33,061 nt of DNA. Source: JBNRMW01 sp050309795 (GTDB taxonomy: Bacteria; Bacillota_I; Bacilli_A; Erysipelotrichales; Erysipelotrichaceae). This document shows, in pieces, positions 8,049-16,238 of the stretch. The DNA is taken from NCBI GenBank assembly GCA_050309795.1, contig JBNRMW010000009.1, positions 1-33,061 on the forward strand, in the 5' to 3' direction. Numbering within the stretch: the first letter of the stretch is position 1; the number at the start of each line of letters is the position of its first letter. Under the pieces are notes generated by a model. It saw nothing but the letters and a program-made list of their open reading frames with translations, was not told where the DNA came from and ran no database searches. The translations under genes were made by a program, and so were the position numbers.

Positions 8049-9059
8049 ATGGCAATCTTAGTAACAGGTGGAACGGGATATATCGGATCCCATACAACGG
8101 TTGAATTAATTCAAGCGGGTTTTGAAGTGGTGATCGTTGACGACTTATCCAATAGTAAATTACCCGTCTTAGAACGTATTGAAACCATTACGGGTATCAA
8201 GCCAAGGTTTTATGAAGGGTCTGTTTTAAATAGAGACTTGCTTCGCTTGATTTTTAGAGAAAATTTTATTGAAGCCGTCATTCATTTTGCTGCCTTTAAA
8301 GCCGTTGGAGAATCGGTTGAAAAGCCATTAGCTTACTACCATAACAATATTGGTGGCCTTATCACAGTTTTGGAAGTCATGAATGAATTCGGCTGTAAAT
8401 CCATTGTCTTTTCCTCTTCAGCTACGGTCTATGGAATGAATCATCCATCGCCATTAGAAGAAGACATGACCACTTCGGCCACGAACCCGTATGGACAAAC
8501 CAAACTCATGAACGAACAAATCTTAATCGATTTAGGTAAAGCCGATCCAACGTGGCGAGTGGGGATTTTAAGATACTTCAATCCAATTGGAGCGCATGAA
8601 TCGGGTTTAATTGGGGAAGACCCACAGGGCATCCCTAATAATTTAATGCCGTATATCACCCAGGTTGCTATTGGTAAACGAGAAAAATTGAATGTCTTTG
8701 GTAACGACTATGATACACCGGATGGTACCGGTGTTCGAGACTATATCCATGTTGTGGATTTAGCGCTCGGTCATTTAAAGATGTTGGAACATCTTTATAA
8801 CCAAGCAGGAGTTGAAATAGTTAACCTTGGAACTGGGATTGGCTATTCAGTTCTTGACTTAGTTCATACGTTTGAAAAGGTGAACAAAGTGAAGATTCCT
8901 TATGAGATTGTTGATCGTCGAGAAGGGGACGTAGCAAAGAACTTTGCTAATGTTATTAAAGCGAAGGAAGTCCTCCATTGGGAGACACAATTTAATCTTG
9001 AAGACATGTGCCGTGATTCCTGGAATTGGCAATCAAAAAATCCAAAAGGGATTATGTAG
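8049..9059 (+). CDS. galE: UDP-glucose 4-epimerase GalE
   Basis: Extended SDR enzyme interconverting UDP-glucose and UDP-galactose (some members also take the GlcNAc/GalNAc pair). Rossmann loop GGTGYIGS is at 7-14. The catalytic triad is S123 or S124 in FSSSATVYG, with Y148 and K152 in NPYGQTK. The RYFNPIGAH block and the late RREGDVA motif are typical. Length of 336 residues is normal. AGGGGGT at 8037-8043 precedes the ATG. It is the last gene of the murJ operon and presumably supplies UDP-Gal for surface glycans such as the one encoded upstream. I see no clear terminator after it. Confidence 0.95.
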   Translation: MAILVTGGTGYIGSHTTVELIQAGFEVVIVDDLSNSKLPVLERIETITGIKPRFYEGSVLNRDLLRLIFRENFIEAVIHFAAFKAVGESVEKPLAYYHNNIGGLITVLEVMNEFGCKSIVFSSSATVYGMNHPSPLEEDMTTSATNPYGQTKLMNEQILIDLGKADPTWRVGILRYFNPIGAHESGLIGEDPQGIPNNLMPYITQVAIGKREKLNVFGNDYDTPDGTGVRDYIHVVDLALGHLKMLEHLYNQAGVEIVNLGTGIGYSVLDLVHTFEKVNKVKIPYEIVDRREGDVAKNFANVIKAKEVLHWETQFNLEDMCRDSWNWQSKNPKGIM

Positions 9060-9145
9060 AAGTAGTACTAAATTAGTAAATGAATCAACAAATTGTCAAT
9101 AATTATAAATTTATCATTTCATTCTGTTGAGAATATAAATGCTCC

Positions 9146-9174
9146 TTCACATTTAAAGCTTTTGCATATATAAT
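9146..9174 (+). promoter_or_regulatory. Promoter of the lone ATPase gene
   Basis: TTCACA at 9146-9151, a 17-base spacer and TATAAT at 9169-9174. It stands 50 bases before the ATG at 9224 and makes the ATPase gene an independent transcription unit. Confidence 0.7.
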
Positions 9175-9223
9175 ACAATCAATGTATATGTTTGGTGAAT
9201 GATGAAAATGTGAGGTAGAAATA

Positions 9224-11419
9224 ATGCTTATAAAAAAATTTAAATCTGCGTATGGAATTAAAGATTTACAATTTGAAAAGAGTGATACAAGACTGAGAAA
9301 CGCCTTAATATATTCACCGAATGGTACTTTTAAGACATCTTTCTCAGAGGCTATGCTTAAATTGTCCGAAGGATTAGGAACTGAAGTGCATGATCGACTG
9401 GCAAAGACAGGAGAAGGAATGTTCCAATGTGAAATTGAAATAGATAATAAGATTTACAAACAAAATAATAAAATTCCAAATTTGTTAGTATACTCAAAGG
9501 AACTATTAGATCCGAGTAATTCAAATTGGTCGACTTCAAAACATATTAATAACCTGCTAATTTCGCCAAAATACCAGACACAACTTGAAAAGATACTTAA
9601 TGGGTTAAGTAAAATTAGAAATCATTTTTTGGAAAACGAAAAATACAAAATTGTGAGTAAAGTAGCGACACTAATTCCGGGTTCCATTGCATTTACAGAA
9701 AATATGTCTATTACAGAAATCGAATTAAATATTAAGGCTATTATTGAAACCGCTGCCCTAGATATTCCGCAAGGTTTTGATATTAAAAAGATTAACCAAA
9801 AAGCGTACACTATAATTGACGAAGATTATTTTCACGAAGGAACAGAAGCAATTTTAAAGATTATAGAAAAAGAGATGTCATCTGGTTTTTTTGAAAAGGG
9901 GTTTGGGATAGACGAAGTTAATGAAGTCATTTCAGTATTGGAACAAAACAGATTCCTTTCTGAAAGACGAAAAATTGTTATAAATGATAGCTTAACCTTT
10001 ATCTCTATAGATGACTTTAAGTCATACGTAAGCTCGATAATTGATGATATTGTTAAAGAGAATCCAGAAATACATGTTTTGAAATCTAAAATTGTTAAAG
10101 AAGCTGGTACAGCAAAAGAGGCACATAAAGTAATAAATCAATTAAGTGAATATTCATGGATTCAATTTTATAGCAATGGGCGTAGTAAAATAATAAACTC
10201 GTTTATTAAATCAGGACATACAGATGAAACCTTACAAGATCATCTTGTTATTTTGGATGAGATTAGAGATAAGATAGAAATATTAAAAAGTTCTATTGAA
10301 TCAGAACGCTCTTTTTTTGATGATGCTTTAAAAATTCACAAGGAAAGATTTCAAGTACCTTTTGAAGTTAGAATTGACAATAAAATGGATAATGTAATAA
10401 ATGAAAATTTACCGGAGTTCCGATTTTACCCGAACTCAAAAATTCCAACGACAAAAGACTATAATGAGACTAGAAATATTCTATCCTCAGGGGAAAAGAC
10501 TGCATTTGATATTATAAATTTAATCGTTGAGTACGAGTTACTTGAGAAAAAAAGTGAAGCGATTGTAATACTGGATGATCTCGTAGAAACATTTGATTAT
10601 GGAAATAGGGTTGCATTTATTGAGTATATTCAAGAATTGAAAGATAAAGGTACTAATGTCATTGTTCTAACTCATAACTTTGAATTTTTCAGAACTCTCC
10701 AAAAGAGAATCAAGTGGGAAAATTCTTATATTGCATACAATGAAAATGGTGTTGTAACAGTAAACGATGCTAGCAACATATATCTTAATTTGAACAAAAT
10801 TTTTAAAATTAAGGATTTGTCAAAAGGTAAAATAGGACATAAAATAAATGGTGATGAATACTTTTTATCATCTTTACCCTTTGTACGAGAAATTACTAGA
10901 TATTTAGATAATGACTCGAGTTACACTCAATTATTTCATTATAAAAAGGAAGGTAAAAATTTAACTATAAAAGAATTAATTGATAACATTCAAAATGATA
11001 TTTCAGAATTTGAAATCGACAAATCATGTGAATATTTGGAAAAAGAAACTAGGAATTATTATGATTATCTTTTTGACGTTTGTGATTCTATTATTGCTAA
11101 AAACATTCATAATTATGATTTGAGAAGAAAAATGATTTTATCCATGGGTTGTAGAATTCTTGCTGATAAATACATGATTGATGAGGATTTTACTAAAATT
11201 GAAGATTTAAAGAGGAATCAGACTAGAGCTTTATATGATAAATATAAACACATGTTAACTGATGAAATTACAGAACTAATTAGTAAAGTTCTTTTATCAA
11301 CATCAGAGTTTATTCATGTGAATTCATTTATGTATGAACCGTTGGTTGATATGCCTGCAGAAAGTCTCACGCGATTATATAGTGATCTTAGGAATTTTAA
11401 AAATAAAGTTTATAAATGA
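9224..11419 (+). CDS. SMC/PrrC-like AAA (ABC-type) ATPase, candidate stand-alone defence protein
   Basis: A 731-residue protein with all ABC-type ATPase motifs in order: Walker A SPNGTFKTS (31-39), signature LSSGEKTAF (420-428), Walker B AIVILDD (446-452) and H-loop LTHN (482-485). Residues 115-380 are helical and charged and could form the SMC-like insertion. About 230 residues follow the H-loop. I do not recognise them as a named domain, but they include an HVNSFMYEPL block (698-707) that looks conserved in kind. In PrrC and RloC the C-terminal part is the toxic nuclease; whether that holds here is inference. The gene is AT-rich (10 of 60 bases G+C at 10921-10980), has its own promoter and no partner gene, and lies between housekeeping galE and cinA, so it was probably acquired. 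GAGG at 9212-9215 supports the ATG. Confidence 0.8.
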   Translation: MLIKKFKSAYGIKDLQFEKSDTRLRNALIYSPNGTFKTSFSEAMLKLSEGLGTEVHDRLAKTGEGMFQCEIEIDNKIYKQNNKIPNLLVYSKELLDPSNSNWSTSKHINNLLISPKYQTQLEKILNGLSKIRNHFLENEKYKIVSKVATLIPGSIAFTENMSITEIELNIKAIIETAALDIPQGFDIKKINQKAYTIIDEDYFHEGTEAILKIIEKEMSSGFFEKGFGIDEVNEVISVLEQNRFLSERRKIVINDSLTFISIDDFKSYVSSIIDDIVKENPEIHVLKSKIVKEAGTAKEAHKVINQLSEYSWIQFYSNGRSKIINSFIKSGHTDETLQDHLVILDEIRDKIEILKSSIESERSFFDDALKIHKERFQVPFEVRIDNKMDNVINENLPEFRFYPNSKIPTTKDYNETRNILSSGEKTAFDIINLIVEYELLEKKSEAIVILDDLVETFDYGNRVAFIEYIQELKDKGTNVIVLTHNFEFFRTLQKRIKWENSYIAYNENGVVTVNDASNIYLNLNKIFKIKDLSKGKIGHKINGDEYFLSSLPFVREITRYLDNDSSYTQLFHYKKEGKNLTIKELIDNIQNDISEFEIDKSCEYLEKETRNYYDYLFDVCDSIIAKNIHNYDLRRKMILSMGCRILADKYMIDEDFTKIEDLKRNQTRALYDKYKHMLTDEITELISKVLLSTSEFIHVNSFMYEPLVDMPAESLTRLYSDLRNFKNKVYK

Positions 11420-11631
11420 TAGATATATCAATTGCTATATTTGACATACCTTGATGAAAAAGAAGCTTAATAGAATCTAGATTTTGGTAATTCGAAGCAA
11501 AGTTCTAATTTTTAATGTAAGCATATTAGAAATACATTTAGAAGTTCAGAAAAAAAGACTTATTTTCAACTAATAATACTTTCCCAAAAAATTGGATTCG
11601 TTTTTTCTAATTTCAGCATTTGTGAATAATA

Positions 11632-11661
11632 TTGTTTAATGAATATAAAATTTGCTACAAT
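11632..11661 (+). promoter_or_regulatory. Promoter of cinA with extended -10
   Basis: TTGTTT at 11632-11637, an 18-base spacer, and TACAAT at 11656-11661 preceded by TG at 11653-11654 (TGC-TACAAT). The 256-base gap between the ATPase gene and cinA otherwise shows only AT-rich sequence. Confidence 0.65.
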
Positions 11662-11681
11662 TAACTGGAAAGTAGGTGTCT

Positions 11682-12929
11682 ATGAAAGCGGAGATCATCA
11701 GTGTTGGAACGGAATTATTGCTAGGGGATGTCGTAAATACTAATGCTAGTTATCTATCCCAGAAGATGGTGGAACTAGGTATATTTTGCTATCACCATAG
11801 TGTGGTTGGAGATAATAGTGAGAGACTTCGACAACAATTAGAGCTCAGTTTGAACCGTAGCGATTTAGTGTTAATAACAGGTGGCTTAGGTCCAACCTAT
11901 GACGATATGACCAAAGAAACGGTGGCAGAGGTCTTAGGACTTGAGCTAGTCTATGATAGAAAAAGTGGAGACTGGATACAATCTATTTTCTCGAAATCTA
12001 AACAAGAATTGACGGAGAATAATTTAAAACAAGCGTATACCATCGAATCGGGCGAAGTTCTTAAGAACACGCAAGGAACTGCGCCTGGGGTCTATGTTAA
12101 GAAAGAAGATAAGATCGTTGTCTTGTTACCGGGACCACCATCAGAAATGAAAAGGATGTTTGAACAAGAAGTTGTACCTCGTTTAAGAGTCTTTCGTTCT
12201 GGGGAACTGGTCTCAAAGAATATCTATCTAACCGGTATTGGTGAATCCAAGATTGAATCCATCTTGAGCCAAGAAATGAAGGAAGGGGTAAATCCAACGA
12301 TTGCTCCATATTCGTTTGGTGATGGGGTAGTGATTCGCGTCATGGCTAATGCATCTTCTGAAAAGGAAGCGTTGGCCTTGATACAACCAGTCGTTGAACG
12401 AATTGTTGGCTTGTTTGAATCGTATGTCTTTAGCATTGATATTCCTTTAATCGAGGAAGTTGTAGTTCGAATGTTACAACAGAATGGTTTGAAAGTGGCG
12501 ATTGCTGAATCGTGTACTGGTGGTCTACTTGCTAAGCGGTTAACGTCGATTGCTGGAGCATCTAAGGTCTTCGACCTAGGCTTGGTGACCTATAGCAATC
12601 AAACTAAAATCGACTTATTGGGGGTAAAGGCGTCGACAATAGAAACTTATGGGGCAGTGAGTGCACCAACTGTTGAAGAAATGGCAAAAAATGTTAGAAC
12701 ACTTGCTGGTGCGGATATCGGGTTAGCCATCTCTGGAGTGGCAGGACAACAAGCGAGTGAGCACAAACCCGTCGGTTTAGTCTATATTGCTTTGGCTACC
12801 GTAGATCAAGTGCTGGTTGAAGAGTTGAATTTGTTGCGTGGCTATGATGACGAACGCTCGCGTATTCGTCAACAAAGTACGACAATTTTATTCAAAATGC
12901 TGGTTGATTATTTGAATACATTAGATTGA
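11682..12929 (+). CDS. cinA: CinA, NMN deamidase / competence-damage protein
   Basis: A two-domain cytoplasmic protein. The N-terminal MoCF-like domain (about 1-170) has ISVGTELLLGD (6-16), ITGGLGPTYDDMTKE (65-79) and LLPGPPSEM (148-156); in this family it is linked to pyridine-nucleotide pyrophosphatase activity. The C-terminal PncC-type amidase domain (about 255-415) has AESCTGG (275-281) and VTYSNQTK (302-309) and removes the amide of NMN in pyridine-nucleotide salvage. The loop usually reading GxAGPxGG is GVAGQQASEH (352-361), an unusual form. I chose the ATG at 11682 because the upstream GTG (11676) lies within the AGGTG that can serve as ribosome binding site. Unlike in many Bacillota, recA does not follow; a terminator does. 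Confidence 0.92.
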   Translation: MKAEIISVGTELLLGDVVNTNASYLSQKMVELGIFCYHHSVVGDNSERLRQQLELSLNRSDLVLITGGLGPTYDDMTKETVAEVLGLELVYDRKSGDWIQSIFSKSKQELTENNLKQAYTIESGEVLKNTQGTAPGVYVKKEDKIVVLLPGPPSEMKRMFEQEVVPRLRVFRSGELVSKNIYLTGIGESKIESILSQEMKEGVNPTIAPYSFGDGVVIRVMANASSEKEALALIQPVVERIVGLFESYVFSIDIPLIEEVVVRMLQQNGLKVAIAESCTGGLLAKRLTSIAGASKVFDLGLVTYSNQTKIDLLGVKASTIETYGAVSAPTVEEMAKNVRTLAGADIGLAISGVAGQQASEHKPVGLVYIALATVDQVLVEELNLLRGYDDERSRIRQQSTTILFKMLVDYLNTLD

Positions 12930-12961
12930 TATTGAATTGCTGGGTTTACGTATATTGATTA

Positions 12962-12994
12962 GGCTGAGAGAATTGATAATTCTTTCAGCCTTTT
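12962..12994 (+). terminator. Rho-independent terminator after cinA
   Basis: A 13-bp stem (12962-12974 with 12978-12990, one G-T wobble), a 3-base loop and then TTTT followed by AATTT. It lies 32 bases past the cinA stop. Confidence 0.85.
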
Positions 12995-13101
12995 AATTTG
13001 TTGTTAGGAATAAAGAATATCTATTAATAGTTATCAATCTATTAGAATAATTCAGGTGTTTTTAAGTATAATTTGGTGTAATATTGTGAAGTTGTCGAAT
13101 T

Positions 13102-13129
13102 TTGTCATTTTTCTGTAGAAAACTATGAT
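13102..13129 (+). promoter_or_regulatory. Probable promoter of the LPXTG protein gene
   Basis: TTGTCA at 13102-13107, a 16-base spacer and TATGAT at 13124-13129, about 50 bases before the start codon. An overlapping TATTAT at 13129-13134 would give too long a spacer, so the first choice is preferred. Confidence 0.55.
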
Positions 13130-13180
13130 ATTATAAACTAAAGAGAAACGTTTAATAAATAATCATAGGAGGAAAAAAAT

Positions 13181-15325
13181 ATGAGAAGAAAACGTTCTAA
13201 ATTTGTGATTTATATTACAATTATTTTGGCATTTCTAATAATGATGCCAACCGCTTCGATTAAGGCTGTTGACAAAGAGTATAAGGAAGTGGAGGTTCCT
13301 GCTTTATGGATTCCTATTGATCCAACTACTCACGAGGTCTTAGAAGATTTAACCCCACATCCAACCAATCCGTCGATGTTTGAGCGCTCGGAGGTTGCGG
13401 AACTAGTAAATGGTGAATATTTGATTACTTACATGGGAACACCAAAACCACTGAGTCCTGGCTCGTGGTCGGCTAATAATTTTATGTACTATGGCAATGT
13501 AATGTATCGTAATAAGTACCATCGTGTCGTAGCAAATGGTATGAGTAATAGCCATCCGTTATTTACGGGCACTAGTAGTGTTTTAAAAGTTGAGTATGGC
13601 GACTTTGTGGATGAGAATTATAGCGTCGGACTAAATGGTATGACGCAGACGGTCTATCAGCCTGATGAAACACTTAAATTGTATTTGAAGACGGTATCAT
13701 CCAATCTTTCAAAGGTCACCTTTGAAGAAGAACAACTTGATATTTATTTAAACCTATTTAGTGAGGCAGAAATACTTGAACAACTCTATAATAATTTTGT
13801 GAAAGTGGATTCTTATTTGGAACTTAATCCTGCAAGTTTTGCGTCCCTAGATCAATCCAATGTTCGAGAACGACTAACGACCGTATGGATCTATGATGAA
13901 GTTAATGAGACTTTCATTATGGAGAATGGAGCATATAAGGATTTTAAAAACGGTGGTTTAAAGGATTTAGCACCTGGTAATTATACGGTTGTTTTCCCGT
14001 TTTATTATGAAATCCCTATTCCTGAGTGGCTCAGTTCACCAGATGTCTTTTCGCGGAATCGATATACCTTGTCTGATAGTGTTTATTTCTCTTTAACTAC
14101 AGACTTAGCAAAAGGTACCCTTGAGATTCATTATAAAGATACATCAGATAAGACCATTGCGGCATCCGATACCTTTACAGATCTAGTAGGAAGTATTTAT
14201 AGCCTATCACCTAAAAAGATTCACGGGTATACACTTGTTGATACCATCGGTGAAGCCTTTGGTAAATATACGGTTGAGCCGATTGAAATCACATTTGTTT
14301 ATGCCGAAGAAGAAGATGTGAAGATCACGTATAAAGCCACAGAAGGGGGAACGGTTGATCCAGAGGTTGAGATCGTTGCTCCTGCGTCCGGTGTGGTTAC
14401 GGGTTCGACCGCAACACCAAGTGCGGGATACCAATTTGTGAATTGGACCAATGAACAAGGAGTTGAAGTTGGTAACGAATTACATTTCGTTCCCGCGAAG
14501 AATGAACATCGATTAAATGTATCCGCAACCTATACCGCAAACTTTATTCCAAACCAGGATACCAAGTACAAAGTCAATCACCATCTACAAGAGTTAGGAA
14601 AAGAAACATATGCTCTTTATGAAACAGAAACCTTGGGTGGTACGACGAATGAATTAACCGCAGCGAAACAAAAAGAATTCGCTGGTTTTACAGTTAAAGA
14701 ATTTACTCAAAAAACAATTGCTGGTGATGGTTCAACCGTCGTGGATATTTACTACACGCGCAATACGTACGAAGTTCTTTACCAAATCACCGGATTGATT
14801 GATGCTAATGAAAAGTATGCGACCCAAAGATATGAATATGGCCAAAAAATAAGGGTCCTTGACGCTTTAAGTAAACCAGGATATACCTTTGTTGGTTGGT
14901 TAGATGTTTTAGAAACCATGCCGTCCAAGGATATCGTGGTTACAGGTTCCTTCACGGAAAACGAAAGTGTTACCATCACTTATAAAACCACCGAAGGGGG
15001 AATGGTTGATCCAGAGCTTGAGATCGTTGCTCCAGTGACCGGCATTACTAAGGGTTCTACCGCCAAAGCGAACACCGATTATGAATTTGTCCAATGGACA
15101 GATGAAAAAGGGAATGTCGTCAGTAAAGATGCACATTTTGTACCGGCCAAAGATGCAGATGGTCTAAATGTTTCTGCAACCTACACCGCCCATTTTGAAG
15201 AGGTCGACCATGGTGTATTACCAGAAACCGGTCACGACAACTACATCGTATGGAGTCTAGGAGTGATCTTAGTTGGTATTTTGTTCATATTTGTAAGTAA
15301 ATACTCTAAACGATTCAATAAATAG
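13181..15325 (+). CDS. Sortase-anchored surface protein with MucBP and InlB-type repeats
   Basis: A 714-residue wall-anchored protein. It has a signal peptide with MRRKRSK, a hydrophobic core and likely cleavage after SIKA (29). Residues 30-310 form an N-terminal region I do not recognise. A MucBP-like domain follows (about 310-375). A 76-residue divergent InlB-type repeat occurs twice (380-455 and 597-672, 47 of 76 identical). Between these lie a YKVNHH...YYTRNTY segment (about 462-530) and a Listeria-Bacteroides-type repeat (about 531-596). The end is LPETG (680-684), a hydrophobic span and a KRFNK tail. TAGGAGG at 13166-13172 supports the ATG. Attachment to host mucin or matrix is what MucBP and InlB repeats suggest, but no ligand can be named. 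No sortase gene is in the window. Confidence 0.9.
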   Translation: MRRKRSKFVIYITIILAFLIMMPTASIKAVDKEYKEVEVPALWIPIDPTTHEVLEDLTPHPTNPSMFERSEVAELVNGEYLITYMGTPKPLSPGSWSANNFMYYGNVMYRNKYHRVVANGMSNSHPLFTGTSSVLKVEYGDFVDENYSVGLNGMTQTVYQPDETLKLYLKTVSSNLSKVTFEEEQLDIYLNLFSEAEILEQLYNNFVKVDSYLELNPASFASLDQSNVRERLTTVWIYDEVNETFIMENGAYKDFKNGGLKDLAPGNYTVVFPFYYEIPIPEWLSSPDVFSRNRYTLSDSVYFSLTTDLAKGTLEIHYKDTSDKTIAASDTFTDLVGSIYSLSPKKIHGYTLVDTIGEAFGKYTVEPIEITFVYAEEEDVKITYKATEGGTVDPEVEIVAPASGVVTGSTATPSAGYQFVNWTNEQGVEVGNELHFVPAKNEHRLNVSATYTANFIPNQDTKYKVNHHLQELGKETYALYETETLGGTTNELTAAKQKEFAGFTVKEFTQKTIAGDGSTVVDIYYTRNTYEVLYQITGLIDANEKYATQRYEYGQKIRVLDALSKPGYTFVGWLDVLETMPSKDIVVTGSFTENESVTITYKTTEGGMVDPELEIVAPVTGITKGSTAKANTDYEFVQWTDEKGNVVSKDAHFVPAKDADGLNVSATYTAHFEEVDHGVLPETGHDNYIVWSLGVILVGILFIFVSKYSKRFNK
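14318..14545 (+). repeat. Intragenic repeat copy 1 (228 bp)
   Basis: Encodes residues 380-455 of the LPXTG protein. It is the same length and frame as the second copy at 14969-15196. Nucleotide identity is very high in the first 50 bases (EGG-VDPE-EIVAP part) and lower in the middle, as expected for an older duplication. Confidence 0.85.
14969..15196 (+). repeat. Intragenic repeat copy 2 (228 bp)
   Basis: Encodes residues 597-672. Aligns without gaps to copy 1, offset by 651 bases; I count 47 identical residues of 76. Confidence 0.85.
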
Positions 15326-15357
15326 AAGCGAAGAGAAAACTTAAATTATGATATGGA

Positions 15358-15386
15358 GGCTGTTAACCATGGTTAGCAGCCTTTTT
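15358..15386 (+). terminator. Terminator after the LPXTG protein gene
   Basis: An 11-bp stem, 15358-15368 with 15371-15381 (one wobble pair), around CCATGG, followed by TTTTT at 15382-15386. It closes the surface-protein gene 32 bases past its stop. Confidence 0.9.
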
Positions 15387-15422
15387 AGGGAGAAATTTTC
15401 TTTTCTTTTTTACAATCTTGTG

Positions 15423-15451
15423 TTGACAACAAAAGCGCTTTCATTTATTAT
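15423..15451 (+). promoter_or_regulatory. Strong promoter of the GntR-ABC-nanE-ROK operon
   Basis: A consensus TTGACA at 15423-15428, an exact 17-base spacer and TATTAT at 15446-15451. It lies 33 bases before the regulator's start codon. The cre box and the palindrome listed below overlap or adjoin it, so both should repress. Confidence 0.85.
15430..15443 (+). promoter_or_regulatory. Probable cre (CcpA) box in the promoter spacer
   Basis: CAAAAGCGCTTTCA matches the ideal cre palindrome TGAAAGCGCTTTCA at 12 of 14 positions, with mismatches only in the first two. It lies between -35 and -10, where CcpA binding would block initiation. This implies catabolite repression of the operon; CcpA itself is not in the window. 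Confidence 0.7.
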
Positions 15452-15452
15452 A

Positions 15453-15464
15453 TTGTTATAACAA
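15453..15464. promoter_or_regulatory. Palindromic operator, probable GntR binding site
   Basis: TTGTTATAACAA is a perfect 12-bp palindrome starting one base after the -10, covering the expected transcription start and ending 20 bases before the GntR gene. Short palindromes of this kind are typical operators of HutC-subfamily regulators. Autoregulation is therefore likely; binding is inferred, not shown. Confidence 0.6.
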
Positions 15465-15484
15465 CATATCAACAGGAGGAAACC

Positions 15485-16198
15485 ATGCGCAAGTCACCGA
15501 TACCTGTGTATTTCCAAGTCAAAAACGATATTCTCGACAAAATTAAAAACGACACATATAAAGTTGGCGAAAAAATCCCTACAGACAAAGAATTTTGTCA
15601 ACTTTACGATGTCAGTCGCATAACGGTCCGTCGAGCCTTATCGGAATTGGAAATGGAAGGGTATATCGAGCGAATTCAAGGCAAAGGGACGTTTGTTAAG
15701 TTTAAAGACATTAAACAAAACATTTCGTCCTTTTACAGCTTTACGGAGGAAACAAAGAAAATGGGCTATATTCCTTCGGCAATTTTCTTGAAACTGGAGT
15801 TGGTCACTCCCAATGAGGAAGTTGTAGAAGCACTTGAATTACAACAAGACGAAAAAGTCTTTTTGTTGGAGCGGTTACGCTTAGCCGATGAAATGATTAT
15901 TGCGTATGATCGATCCTACATGTCTGAGAACTTGTTGCCAGACTTTAAAAAGGAAATGTTAATTGGGGGATCGCTTTATAATGCGTTAGAAGCGCATTAC
16001 GGCTTTCGACCAAACAATTCTGAAGAAACCATCGAGGCGATTGCGGTTAATCCAAAAGACGCCATGAAGATGCGCATGAAGTCTGGAGAACCCGCGCTGC
16101 TTGTTAAGCGCATATCCAAAGTCGATGATCGAAAAGTTGAATTTAACTATCGGATCGTCAATTCTACTGTATATAAGTATAAATTAACCCTGTATTAA
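15485..16198 (+). CDS. GntR-family regulator, HutC/UTRA subfamily
   Basis: A 237-residue repressor. The N-terminal winged helix-turn-helix (about 4-70) shows PVYFQVKNDI, the recognition helix VSRITVRRALSELE and wing GKGTFV. The UTRA effector domain (about 90-235) includes FLLERLRLADEMIIAYDRSY. It leads the transporter-nanE-ROK operon, so its ligand is probably a phosphorylated amino sugar: NagR/YvoA of B. subtilis is in the same subfamily and binds GlcN-6-P or GlcNAc-6-P. AGGAGGA at 15474-15480 supports the ATG. The palindrome at 15453-15464 is its likely operator. The next gene starts 41 bases on, with no terminator between them. Confidence 0.9.
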   Translation: MRKSPIPVYFQVKNDILDKIKNDTYKVGEKIPTDKEFCQLYDVSRITVRRALSELEMEGYIERIQGKGTFVKFKDIKQNISSFYSFTEETKKMGYIPSAIFLKLELVTPNEEVVEALELQQDEKVFLLERLRLADEMIIAYDRSYMSENLLPDFKKEMLIGGSLYNALEAHYGFRPNNSEETIEAIAVNPKDAMKMRMKSGEPALLVKRISKVDDRKVEFNYRIVNSTVYKYKLTLY

Positions 16199-16238
16199 TA
16201 CAGAACTGTACTTACATGTCACTTAAAAAGGAGTAAGA

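Noticed and set aside
9060..11675. Possible insertion-site direct repeats around the ATPase gene (GAATATAAA on both sides)
   Set aside because: A nine-base AT-only-like match is expected by chance in such sequence, and no inverted ends or integrase are present.
11676..11681. GTG start two codons upstream for cinA
   Set aside because: It lies within the AGGTG that can act as ribosome binding site; the ATG at 11682 gives the usual CinA N-terminus.
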